Shown here: positions 28,701 through 35,076 of the stretch, one piece after another
Position numbering within the stretch: the stretch's first letter is position 1
How the letters are laid out: the number at the start of each line of letters is the position of its first letter
Source of the DNA: Mycobacterium noviomagense
GTDB lineage: Bacteria > Actinomycetota > Actinomycetes > Mycobacteriales > Mycobacteriaceae
NCBI RefSeq assembly: GCF_010731635.1
Contig: NZ_AP022583.1
Coordinates: forward strand, 2,232,001-2,296,000
Direction: 5' to 3'
Length of the DNA stretch: 64,000 nucleotides
Translations under genes and position numbers: made by a program
The notes under the pieces: generated by a model
Database searches by the model: none
The model's input: only the letters and a program-made list of their open reading frames with translations
Told to the model about the DNA's origin: nothing

Positions 28701-29591
28701 GAGCGCCGCCGCCATCGCGTCGGCTTCCGCTTCCCAGGCGGCAGTCGACCCCTCGATGTCGGTGAGCAGGAACGTTACTGCGCGCGTCACCGTCGAAACC
28801 TGTTGCGCCACAGGCATGTCTAACTTGGCGTCTTGTGCAACGATTGCTGCTTGGAGCCGCCGAAGCTCAGGTCCCGGGTCGACACCTAGCTCATCGGCCA
28901 GCAGCGAGCGTGCTCGCTGATACGCGCCCAGGGCTTCGCCCTGCCGGCCAGCGCGGTAGAGCGCGAGCATCAGTTGTCCCCAACGCCTTTCGCGAAGCGG
29001 CGCCTCGGTGACCGCTGCCTCGAGTTCGCCGACGATCTCGGCCGCGCGACCCGTCGCCAGCAGTGCATCGGCGCGATCCTCGACCAACGCGGCGTGGCCT
29101 TCGCTCCAGCGCGTCCTTTCGGAGACTCCGCGCCGGGAATCGGGCAGCTCAGGGGTGCCGCGCCACAGAGTCAGCGCCTCGTCGAATCTCGCCACCGCGG
29201 TGCCGGTGTCACCGGCGGCCGCGGCGTCGCGGCCCATCTTGGCGGCCAGCTTGTATCGCGAGGCGTCGACTTCTGTCCCGGCCAGGGTCCAGCCCGCTCC
29301 CTCGGTGACGACGACACCGTCGCCCAGTGTGCGACGCAGCGAGGAGATGTGGGTCTGTAGCGCCTTGGCGGCGGTGCGCGGCGGATCGTCGCCCCAGAGC
29401 AGTTCGACGAGCGCGTCGGCCGATACGACCGAGCCGCTGTGCAGCCCGAGCATCGTGAGAATGGCGCGGGGTTTGGCGCCCGGGATCATGACGGGAGTGC
29501 CGTCTTGCCGGACCTGGAGAGGTCCCAAAACCCCCAGCTCCACCGTTGGAAGCGTAGTCACGTCGCTATCGTCGGGTGGGGGATTCAACAC
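21585..29591 (-). CDS. Giant SARP-type regulator: OmpR-HTH/BTAD + class III cyclase + STAND ATPase + TPR + NTF2-like repeats
   Basis: A 2668-residue protein. Domains in order: a winged helix (17-105, ADALVELLWGDDPPRTAAKA), BTAD (110-255, ending YQRARSLLADELGVDPGPEL), a cyclase (268-435) with metal Asp D278 in FLLTDIEGST and the TRGEGDATFSVF motif, an AAA/STAND ATPase (460-760) with Walker A IAGEPGVGKTRLA near 495-506 and Walker B VVLILDDLHWA near 607-617, and helical TPR-like repeats to about 1270. From 1285 to 2660 there are about ten NTF2/SnoaL-like units. The first 1270 residues match the plan of M. tuberculosis Rv0386, Rv1358 and Rv2488c types, except that those use a LuxR HTH. The repeat array more than doubles the length. 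The start ATG 29591 precedes the HTH by a short tail. Cyclase activity is uncertain. Confidence 0.9.
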   Translation of the reverse strand: MLNPPPDDSDVTTLPTVELGVLGPLQVRQDGTPVMIPGAKPRAILTMLGLHSGSVVSADALVELLWGDDPPRTAAKALQTHISSLRRTLGDGVVVTEGAGWTLAGTEVDASRYKLAAKMGRDAAAAGDTGTAVARFDEALTLWRGTPELPDSRRGVSERTRWSEGHAALVEDRADALLATGRAAEIVGELEAAVTEAPLRERRWGQLMLALYRAGRQGEALGAYQRARSLLADELGVDPGPELRRLQAAIVAQDAKLDMPVAQQVSTVTRAVTFLLTDIEGSTAAWEAEADAMAAALARHDELVEQVVTSRGGRLIKTRGEGDATFSVFDRPSAAAAAAIELQDAITHEPWALRDPMRIRVALHTGEVELRDGDYFGRAVNRAARLRSLAAGGQILCSGATAELVIDSLPDDVVLADLGMRQLRNLARPEHVFELRLETEDAPKPQTSEAPVERPALPAVLVGAGPFVGRVRELERLLSAWQTALARGAQAVLIAGEPGVGKTRLAGEWSRHAYEQGAVVLYGRCDEDLGAPYQPFAEALRSLVPSLGANRLRGLRGVEALLPLVPGLTDVLPDLSAPPRADPDTERYALFDAVVALLEIASASAPVVLILDDLHWAAKPTLLLLRHLLRFGEHASVQIVGTYRSTDLDRSHPLAAMLADLHRDGTDNRISLGGLDEDDVTAYVAEAGYDDEELARALASVTGGNPFFLIEALRHVDESGGVWDPSTLPQGVREAVSRRLSRLPAETNKALAAAAVVGSRFAVDLVERVVGEDLVDAFDEACKAGIVIEEPGGRYRFNHAIVRQSLLAELASVRRMRLHQRIATTLENEPGADDELLAELAYHYFECAWAGNAAKAVEYCRRAADQAMARLAYEGAADLYDRAVHALEELDEELPDREDQQAELLVARCEALLAAGDVVSAAGAVSQLQSATVDSARLAAWATCFDGQLSMLVHPERLDEVEAALGVAANKLAELDDAAGEAKAHTVRAGCLARLGRIADCEIALDNALTAARRARDHRRVNAVLAGAPLAALWGPNPVPRAGGRCLDVVRLLRITTDSPAVEATSTRCQAVLEAFRGRATAARRMIDSARRTVTELGLRHALLEVEQFAGIVELVGDDPAAAERHLRQAYNGFRRMGLEADTAETAALLGRTCLALDRDTAADELCSESERLAGHALKAAIAWRTLRALLLSRRGEHGEARRVAEAAVALAERTDLLVDHGDACLALATVWEAAGDTAAARAAAERAADLYEQKGAAALAERARQVLDKHVPPTAPAPPEPLAVELETAAVRAGERVMAAIDREAWDEFEGLFAPDGSVESRRKIVGFGQGEFRSDEVMRQTRRDLETGAMRVDRVAIAARGERLALQRVVVSTPDVSAGAPRDEFLQLYGIDDEGRIAQQVWFDVEDIDAAMAELDAMHARFESQRPPAERVELDNACVRAGERLLAAVERRDFDQIEQMFSNQPVVESRRKIVGFTQSDLPSADWVRANRRNLEAGTMRLRQVVIAVRGERLALSRLRVDSSDASPGAPYDEFLSLYGIDEDGRFALQVWFDLEDIDAAIAELDARYLAGEAAPYAKTWSVIAGGYTALNRREIPVTTPDFASIDHRRGTAFAPGELIEYLRAGWDLGQDVKPYIEAVHRLSELGAVITHAAYWTSSEGFNGEWREVHFCTTDGEAFNRSELFDEADLDTAIAKFDQLSRLENACARVVREIDGAAHRENWEEIEQYLAPEIVLESRRRIVGFPRAVVTPSQWVRDVVRSAREMGGVRHRHIVVAVRGERLALTRLEIGTADAGAGAPEDKMLQLCGLDEEGRMALHVWFDVAHMEAAIAELDAVHGRSDEQQPKARRLENPASRLYERFKVSFAARNWPAITDMIAENLRKEDRRRVVNAGAWQGRDALIAELRAIADVGIEHLTSDVIAIRGAHLVLSRVRASTGDFQMEYLDILQVDADERLVAHLVFDVDDVDAAIAELDARYLAGEAAAHAQTWSLVAGAYSAINRHELASTTPDFVNVDHRRAAAYAPGDLIAYVRAGWDLGQDINTYIEAVHRLDNLGAVVTHAAHGSSSDGFNAEWRGVQILTVQAGAISRSELFDEANIDAALARFEELGPQAHRLENAAIRVLERYFARFAARDWDVMAKTLTDDFVTDDRRRVVNAGVRRGRDAEITNMRSFAEIGILNIAPTAIATRAERLVLCRHCVSFGDWAEPSSDVTGVVQVNADNQISAHVMFDADDLEAAVAELDSRYLAGEAAAHAHAWSVIAEAYAAFNRREHPTTTPDWVNIDHRRAAAFAPGDMIAYIRAAWDDSPDTKIYIEAVHRLSNVGAVVTHVANGISQVGFDAEWRDVLLLTVQDDAINRCELFDEADLDAALATFDQLSRSTPRLENAASRVAARFTAYYTAGDWQAMADVLAENYSSDDRRRVVGSGVRHGRDAHLADMRARAEIWPDRMSTVVATRGERLALIRIGLSSRDQGHEAFFTEVLIIDEINADERLVAGVAFDHDDFDSAIAELDARYLAGDAAPYARTWSVIMHAIAAGNRNELPPATPDWVTIDHRRGRAFDPGELSVYIRATWDIVPNTNVYAESVHRLSNLGAVVTTAVHGTSRDGFDADWREVSVVMVDGNHYSRCEMFDEADLDAAIAQFDELSQPARRLENAASQADQRS

Positions 29592-29811
29592 CTGGTCAAG
29601 GTGGAGTAAAGCCGTCGCGCCTGCGGCTGCGGGCCGTTTCTGTCCATCGCAGCGCGGCGTCGAGCAGTCGGTGCCCTGATCTGCTTCGGCCTGTCGCTCG
29701 TTTTGAACTCGTGTCGAGTAGCTGGGCGAAGCCGGGACCCAAGGAAGCGGCCGTCAGAGGCCTTTAGTTATCATTCCGTGACCCTTCCGCCATTTGCTCG
29801 TGAGGTGCATC

Positions 29812-30477
29812 GTGGGACGACATCGGCTACCTAGTCGCCGACCGGCGTCATCGGTGGTCGCGGCTGCAATGGGAGGCCCAGCCGCCGCCATATTCTTTGC
29901 CGTCAGCGGAAGCGCCCACCCAGTCCGTGCAACCGTTGAGGCCCAACCGGTTGGTGACGGCGTTGGCCCGTGCTGCGTGCAGCTTGTGGCAGCACCACCG
30001 GGCGCATTGTCGTCGGCTCGCTCACATAAGCAATTCGATCGCGACGAGTTGGTGCGAGCCTCGAGATTGCGGGTGGTGCACCAGGCAGCTGCGGAGGTGC
30101 TACCCCCTGGCAAAGCTCCGGAGCGCGGCCTGCAGGTCAGGACCATCTTGGTGTCTCGCACCATCAGCGCGATATTTCCCGAGATACAAAGCATCGGCGG
30201 TGTTCGACCGGATGCGCTGAGGTGGCACCCCAACGGCCTGGCGCTCGACGTGATGATTCCCAACCCCAGCAGCGCGGAGGGCATCGCGCTGGGCAACCAA
30301 ATCGTCGCGTTCGTCCTCCAGAATGCCGATCGCTTCGGGATACAAGATGCCATCTGGCGCGACGTCTACTACACGCCTGCCGGTCCCCAAAGCTCTGGAT
30401 ACGGCCACTACGACCACGTCCACATCACAACCACCGGAGGTGGATATCCCACCGGTGGCGAGGTCTACATCCGCTGA
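29812..30477 (+). CDS. Exported peptidase-like protein, Rv0320-like
   Basis: A 221-residue secreted protein, close to the length I recall for Rv0320. GTG 29812 has GAGG at a good distance; TTG 29794 is the alternative. The N terminus has basic RHRLPSRR and a hydrophobic signal (SVVAAAMGGPAAAIFFAVSG). The C-terminal half carries LRWHPNGLALDVMIPN and, about 60 residues later, GYGHYDHVHITTTGGGYP. An HxxxxxxLD plus HxDHVH pattern is what M15/VanY-type zinc carboxypeptidases and related peptidoglycan peptidases use, so I infer a metallopeptidase-like fold that could act on stem peptides. The spacing is only roughly that of M15, so the activity is tentative. It stands alone, between the giant gene (divergent) and the GAPV-repeat gene. 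Confidence 0.82.
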   Translation: MGRHRLPSRRPASSVVAAAMGGPAAAIFFAVSGSAHPVRATVEAQPVGDGVGPCCVQLVAAPPGALSSARSHKQFDRDELVRASRLRVVHQAAAEVLPPGKAPERGLQVRTILVSRTISAIFPEIQSIGGVRPDALRWHPNGLALDVMIPNPSSAEGIALGNQIVAFVLQNADRFGIQDAIWRDVYYTPAGPQSSGYGHYDHVHITTTGGGYPTGGEVYIR

Positions 30478-30756
30478 AGGCCGGACGGTGCTACGGCGTT
30501 AGGTCGCTACCAGGTGTCGTGATTCGGCCGACATCGACTTGCCGTCTAGAGCTGCGTTTCTGAGGGACCACTTCGGGCCGAACGTCACCGTTTGGGCACG
30601 GCACGTCACCATTTGGAAACGACCGGTGCGCCGTGGCTCGTGCCCCGCCGCGGCCCCTAACAATTAGACCGTCGTCTAAACAGGACTTCCGTACGGCTAT
30701 GCGGTTCTGCTGCACCGTTTGATAACGGAATCCGAGCGCGAATAAAGGAGCTGACG

Positions 30757-31401
30757 GTGATGATGATCTTTGATCGAGTGAGCATCAAAGTAGTTGCCGG
30801 CGCTGGGTTATGCGGAGCCGCAATAGCTTTGACCCCGAACGCGGCAGCCACGCCGCTCATAACGGGTGGCTACGCCTGCATGCAGGGACAGTCGGCCGAA
30901 GCTGCACCGTTGGTCCCCGAGAGCGGGACGGTACCGGCCGCCGGCGGACCGGTAGCCGGTGGAGGACTTGCGACTGCTGGCGGACCGGTGGCCGGTGCAG
31001 GGCCGGTGGCCGGCGGGGGACCGGTAACTGCTGGCGCGTGCACGGCTAGCGCTCCGCTCACTGACATGGCTGGTATCCCGCTAGTTACACCTGGGCCGGT
31101 CGGTGCTCCGGTGGGCGCGCCGGTGCCGGTTGGTGCTCCGGTCGGTGCGCCGGTGCCGGTTGGTGCTCCGGTCGGTGCACCGGTGCCGGTTGGCGCTCCC
31201 GTCGGTGCTCCAGTGCCGGTGGGTGCTCCATTGGCGGCGGGTGCTCCGGTCGCGGCTGGTGCCCCGGCGGTTGTTCCGATGCCGGATGGTGCTCCACTCA
31301 TCGACATGTCTGGTACCTACGGGGGCAAGGGCCAGCCGACGAGTGCCGCGCCGGCCGGTGGACCGGTGCCCGGTCAGCCCGTCCTGCCCGGTCCTTCCTA
31401 G
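30757..31401 (+). CDS. Exported Gly/Ala/Pro/Val repeat protein
   Basis: A 214-residue secreted low-complexity protein. GTG 30757 (or ATG 30760) follows AAAGGAG. Residues 1-32 are a signal peptide (KVVAGAGLCGAAIALTPNAAA with cleavage near AAA-TP). Then come GGYACMQGQ, a GGPVAG-rich part, ACTASAPLTDMAGIPLV, four copies of the decapeptide GAPVGAPVPV (residues about 115-155) and a final part with APLIDMSGTYGG. Two Cys in the mature chain could form a disulfide. No enzyme motif is present; a cell-wall associated or structural role is plausible only by composition. The IS element is inserted 69 bases after its stop. Confidence 0.8.
   Translation: MMMIFDRVSIKVVAGAGLCGAAIALTPNAAATPLITGGYACMQGQSAEAAPLVPESGTVPAAGGPVAGGGLATAGGPVAGAGPVAGGGPVTAGACTASAPLTDMAGIPLVTPGPVGAPVGAPVPVGAPVGAPVPVGAPVGAPVPVGAPVGAPVPVGAPLAAGAPVAAGAPAVVPMPDGAPLIDMSGTYGGKGQPTSAAPAGGPVPGQPVLPGPS
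31101..31220 (+). repeat. 30-bp coding minisatellite, four units
   Basis: Four tandem 30-base units at 31101, 31131, 31161 and 31191 encode GAPVGAPVPV. Units 2 and 3 differ at one base, while units 1 and 4 have a few changes. A degenerate fifth unit follows. Because the unit length is a multiple of three, copy-number change keeps the reading frame. Confidence 0.85.
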
Positions 31402-31470
31402 GCCGCCTGTTCCAGGCTGATCCTTCGGGACCCGCGGACGCGTCGCGTTGCTTCGCGGCAGCTAACGACG

Positions 31471-32882
31471 GTCGTGCCCCGTGGAGTGGTGTAAGTAAAG
31501 CGGGCGTTTCGCCTGAGGCTCTGCGGTTGTTCACTATGCCGTGAGGGCTGCCGATGTGGCAACGTTCTGCTCGGGTTTGGTGGCGGGATTGAGCAGGGCG
31601 AGTGTGGTTTCGGAGAGGTAGCGTTTGTCGGCGACCTGCCATTCGTCGTGGGCCTCGACGAGCACCGAGCCGGCGAGCCGCAACAGTGCGGCGGGGTTGG
31701 GAAAGACTCCGACGACGTCGGTGCGGCGCTTGATCTCTTTGTTGAGGCGCTCGAGTGGATTGGTCGACCAGATCTTTTTCCAGTGCGGCACAGGGAAATC
31801 GGCGAATGCGGTGATGTCTGGGCCGGCATCGCGCAGCATCGTTTCGACTTTAGGAAATTGGCGGCCAAGCATGGTGGCGATGGTGTCGAGCTGCTCGCGC
31901 ACGTGCTCGGCGTCGGGTTGGGCGAAGATGGTGCGGATCGCTGCGGCGACCATCTCCGCCGAGCCTTTGGGAACCTGAGCCAACAGGTTGCGCAGGAAAT
32001 GCACCCGGCAGCGTTGCCAACTCGCGCCGATCAGGATCGCCTCGATGGCGTTGCGCAGTCCGGTGTGGGCATCGGAGATCACCAACTGCACCCCAGACAG
32101 ACCCCGCGATTTCAGCGAGCGCAAAAACGCCGTCCAAAACGCGCCGTCCTCGGAATCGCCGACATCAAAACCCAGCACTTCGCGGCGTCCGTCGGCGGCG
32201 ACCCCGGTCGCGATGACCACCGCTTGGGAGACCACGCGGTGGTTGACGCGGGCCTTGCAGTAGGTGGCGTCTAAGAAGATGTACGGGAATCGTTGATCGG
32301 CCAGCGGCCGATCCCGAAAGGCGGCGACTTCGGTGTCCAGATCAGCGCAGATGCGCGACACCTCGGATTTGGAGATACCGCTGTCGGCGCCCAAGGCTTT
32401 GACCAGATCGTCGACCTTGCGGGTGGAGGTGCCGTGCAGGTAGGCCTCCATGACCACCGCGAACAGGCACTGATCGACCCGGCGGCGCCGTTCCAGCAGC
32501 GCCGGGAAGAACGATCCGCTGCGGAGCTTGGGGATCCGCAGCTCCAGATCCCCGGCCACTGTGGAAAGCGTGCGCGGCCGTGAGCCATTGCGCTGGTTGG
32601 TGCGGGCTTCGCTGCGCTCGTAGGGGCCAGCGCCGATCACCGCGGTCAGTTCGGCGTCGATCAACGCCTGATAAATGGTTTCGGCGGCCTGCTTAATCCG
32701 GCCAGCGGCATCGGCATTGCGTAGTGCGTCCAACACCTCCAGCAAGGCAGACTGATCCAGGGCCATCGCGATGTTCCTCTCGGTAGTGATACTTGGCGGT
32801 TTCACCACAGAGACTCACGCGATGGCCCCCTCTACATCAGAACCGACACGCCGCCATTTCCACCACACCCAGGGACGTCAAC
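31471..32882 (-). mobile_element. IS256-family insertion sequence, IS1245-like, complete
   Basis: A 1412-base element bounded by the exact 9-base direct repeat CTAACGACG at 31462-31470 and 32883-32891, the target duplication size typical of IS256. Imperfect terminal inverted repeats are seen: left GTGGAGTGGTGTAAGT (31481-31496) against right, reversed, TGGGTGTGGTGGAAAT; about 14 of 20 positions match across the wider ends and both outer ends start GT. The element holds one transposase gene on the minus strand. The intact reading frame and intact duplication suggest a fairly recent insertion. It lies between the GAPV-repeat gene and the L,D-transpeptidase gene and breaks no recognisable gene. 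Confidence 0.88.
31534..32766 (-). CDS. IS256-family (Mutator) transposase
   Basis: A 410-residue DDE transposase. ATG 32766 (MALDQSALLEVLDALR) is chosen; an upstream frame to 32808 is not conserved in the family. Features seen: GPYERSEARTNQRNGSRPRT near the N terminus, LELRIPKLRSGSFFPALLE, the first catalytic Asp in FPYIFLDATYCKAR, the second in LVISDAHTGLRNAIEAI, WQRCRVHFLRNLLA, and the Glu in WSTNPLERLNKEIKRRTDVV. Family knowledge: the enzyme cuts both strands and inserts with 8-9 bp duplications. All three catalytic residues and the full length are present, so it should be active. Confidence 0.95.
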   Translation of the reverse strand: MALDQSALLEVLDALRNADAAGRIKQAAETIYQALIDAELTAVIGAGPYERSEARTNQRNGSRPRTLSTVAGDLELRIPKLRSGSFFPALLERRRRVDQCLFAVVMEAYLHGTSTRKVDDLVKALGADSGISKSEVSRICADLDTEVAAFRDRPLADQRFPYIFLDATYCKARVNHRVVSQAVVIATGVAADGRREVLGFDVGDSEDGAFWTAFLRSLKSRGLSGVQLVISDAHTGLRNAIEAILIGASWQRCRVHFLRNLLAQVPKGSAEMVAAAIRTIFAQPDAEHVREQLDTIATMLGRQFPKVETMLRDAGPDITAFADFPVPHWKKIWSTNPLERLNKEIKRRTDVVGVFPNPAALLRLAGSVLVEAHDEWQVADKRYLSETTLALLNPATKPEQNVATSAALTA

Positions 32883-33084
32883 CTAACGACGCGTCGTCGG
32901 GTCAAGCTATGACTCCGAGCGCCACCCAGCGAGCACCGCTGCATCGACTCTTGCATGTGCATCTCGCGAGCGCCGATGTGTGGGCACGGCGCCGAAGCGT
33001 CAACTCTCTGGCCGCGGTTGACATCTGAGCTATGCGGGCATCGACAGCCGTACTACAACAGCAGCGTGGCGCTGCGCGCGCAGA

Positions 33085-33936
33085 TCAACGAGGTGGGGAG
33101 CCTGGGGGAAGCCGGTGTGGTCGCTCTATTCCTGATTCCTCGACGATCACCGGGTCACCGATGTTGACCGTGTTGAAATACCACTCGGCGTCCGCGGGAC
33201 TCAGGCTGATGCATCCGTGGCTGACGTTCTGACTGCCGAGTGAATTGATAGCCCACGGAGCTGAATGCACGAATAAGCCATGGCGGGTGATACGCACGGC
33301 GTACTCCACCGGGATCCGGTAACCGTCGGGATTGGTAACGGGGATGCCGACGCTGCTCGAATCCATAATCACCGAGCGTTCTTTGGACAGCACGGTGTAG
33401 GAGCCAACGGGCGTCGGGTATTCCGGCCTGCCCATCGAGGCCAGCATCACGCCCTCTTCGCCCCAGTGAGGTCGGTGGTGCGGCGCGGGTCGCCGGGGCG
33501 CTCCGTCGGCGACTCCGTCGATGCTGACGGTGAATGTGTGATCGGAGATATCGGCGATACCGATGACGGCTGGACCGGTTTTGAACTTTGTGGGCTGCCC
33601 GCCTACCGAAAGCGCCACAGTGCTGTGTGCGGGCCAGAACCGGTCGGGAACCCACTGCACGACATTGTCTTCGAGCCAGTCGAACCTGCCGGTCATCTCG
33701 GGCGTCGATCTGACGTCAATAGCGTTCTCGGCCAGGTGTCGATTGGCGACGGGAGCACGGAACGTCACGACCACGGGGTGCGCCACACCCACAACCTGTC
33801 CCAGCGTCGGTTGAACCGATGCGATGGCGAACCGATACGACTGGTTCGTCGCCGCAAGGCTTACGTCGGCCGGACCCGCAACCACCATCGCAGCGACACC
33901 AATCACCGCAAGAACACACCGAACTACGGCCCGCAT
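33085..33936 (-). CDS. L,D-transpeptidase, LdtMt1 (LdtA)-like
   Basis: A 283-residue periplasmic enzyme that would form 3-3 peptidoglycan cross-links. It has a signal peptide (VVRCVLAVIGVAAMVVAG), an Ig-like domain (IASVQPTLGQVVGVAHPVVV) and a YkuD catalytic domain with FVHSAPWAINSLG and the active-site motif NVSHGCISLSP, where Cys is the nucleophile. The sequence resembles M. tuberculosis Rv0116c (LdtMt1), for example the shared KERSVIMDS region and HPVVVTF. A difference is an insertion of about 18 residues rich in Pro/His/Arg (GAPRRPAPHHRPHW) before the YPTPVGSY strand. The C terminus also extends past the usual end with IERPHRLPPGSPPR. This locus is not where Rv0116c lies in M. tuberculosis, so it may be an additional paralogue. 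Confidence 0.92.
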   Translation of the reverse strand: MRAVVRCVLAVIGVAAMVVAGPADVSLAATNQSYRFAIASVQPTLGQVVGVAHPVVVTFRAPVANRHLAENAIDVRSTPEMTGRFDWLEDNVVQWVPDRFWPAHSTVALSVGGQPTKFKTGPAVIGIADISDHTFTVSIDGVADGAPRRPAPHHRPHWGEEGVMLASMGRPEYPTPVGSYTVLSKERSVIMDSSSVGIPVTNPDGYRIPVEYAVRITRHGLFVHSAPWAINSLGSQNVSHGCISLSPADAEWYFNTVNIGDPVIVEESGIERPHRLPPGSPPR

Positions 33937-34127
33937 GGCTCCAGGTCCTTATTAATCGACAGAGTTGTAATAGGGATGGTAGGGCGCTGTGACGTGGGAA
34001 AGCGCAAGGGCGCGTTAGCGACTCGATCAAGCCTTCGTCACGTTTCGGCTACGGCCGGCGAATCAACTTGATCGTCCGCGGGAGGCGAGGCACCCGTCAT
34101 GGCGGCACGCTTGCGTCGGCGGCGATA

Positions 34128-34201
34128 TGGAGCCGATGACGGGAATCGAACCCGCGTTCTCAGCTTGGGAAGCTGATGTTCTGCCATTGAACTACATCGG
34201 C
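34128..34201 (-). tRNA. tRNA-Gly (anticodon CCC)
   Basis: Read on the minus strand, the acceptor stem GCCGATG (34201-34195) pairs with CATCGGC, followed by discriminator T and an encoded CCA (34130-34128). The anticodon arm is TCAGC-TTCCCAA-GCTGA, so the anticodon is CCC. The T arm has the standard GGGTTCGATTCCC. Without CCA the gene is 71 nucleotides, normal for tRNA-Gly. It lies just upstream of dcd on the opposite strand, and no integrase is nearby. Confidence 0.96.
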
Positions 34202-34283
34202 GCGGTCGCTTCGGAAGGCTAGCATCCGGCGTTGCGTCGGTCATCGACATCGCGGGCGCGATATCAGCAGATACGCTCGCCGT

Positions 34284-34856
34284 GTGCTGCTCTCCGATCG
34301 TGATCTTAGGGCCGAAATCGATGCCGGGCGGCTGGTCATCGACCCGTTCGACGATTCCCTGGTGCAGCCGTCCAGTGTCGACGTCCGCCTCGACAGCCTG
34401 TTTCGGGTATTCAACAACACCCGCTACACCCACATCGACCCCGCCCAGCAGCAAGACGAGCTCACCAGCCTGGTGGAGCCGGTCGACGGTGAACCGTTCG
34501 TGCTGCACCCCGGAGAGTTCGTACTGGGATCCACGCTTGAGGTTTGCACGCTGCCCGAAGACCTTGCCGGCCGGTTGGAAGGCAAATCCTCGCTGGGCCG
34601 ACTGGGCCTGTTGACCCACTCGACGGCGGGTTTCATCGACCCGGGCTTCAGCGGACACATCACGCTGGAGCTCTCCAACGTCGCCAACCTGCCGATCACC
34701 CTGTGGCCGGGCATGAAGATCGGTCAGCTGTGCATCCTGCGGTTGACCAGTCCGGCCGAGCACCCCTACGGCAGCGCTCGGGTTGGCTCGAAATACCAGG
34801 GCCAGCGGGGCCCGACGCCGTCGCGCTACTACCAAAACTTCATCGAGTCCACATAA
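34284..34856 (+). CDS. dcd: dCTP deaminase (bifunctional dCTP deaminase/dUTPase type)
   Basis: A 190-residue enzyme, exactly the length of Rv0321, that supplies dUMP for thymidylate synthesis from dCTP and limits dUTP. It starts at GTG 34284. Typical motifs: [57 protein letters not shown] with the SSLGR and [11 protein letters not shown] blocks that form the active site (including the catalytic Glu in ITLELSN), and [16 protein letters not shown] at the C terminus, the flexible arm that closes over the nucleotide. In mycobacteria this enzyme goes directly from dCTP to dUMP. In M. tuberculosis udgA follows at once, but here three DUF7159 genes intervene. Confidence 0.97.
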   Translation: MLLSDRDLRAEIDAGRLVIDPFDDSLVQPSSVDVRLDSLFRVFNNTRYTHIDPAQQQDELTSLVEPVDGEPFVLHPGEFVLGSTLEVCTLPEDLAGRLEGKSSLGRLGLLTHSTAGFIDPGFSGHITLELSNVANLPITLWPGMKIGQLCILRLTSPAEHPYGSARVGSKYQGQRGPTPSRYYQNFIEST

Positions 34857-35076
34857 AGAGCCCGACAGGACGGGCGTCTTCCGGCGACACGCAGTAAAGT
34901 CGAGCTACGGGACTGTGGGGGCTCAACGTCTCGCGCCTGCCAGAACTAGATACCGTCCAGCTAACTTTGGGGTATGACGCCGCACAACGCTGCGGCGATG
35001 AAGTGGGTGGCTGCCGGACCGAGGATGCGCAAGTCGGCGCAGATCTCAGGCGGCGAGCAAACGACTTGGAGGGGCA

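Noticed and set aside
32771..33084. Short plus-strand frames between the IS element and the L,D-transpeptidase gene
   Set aside because: They straddle the IS end and target duplication, have no ribosome site and no recognisable protein.
34128..34201. tRNA-Gly as an attachment site for an integrated element containing the DUF7159 genes
   Set aside because: No integrase, no repeated tRNA 3' end was seen downstream, and base composition of the DUF7159 genes matches the rest of the window.
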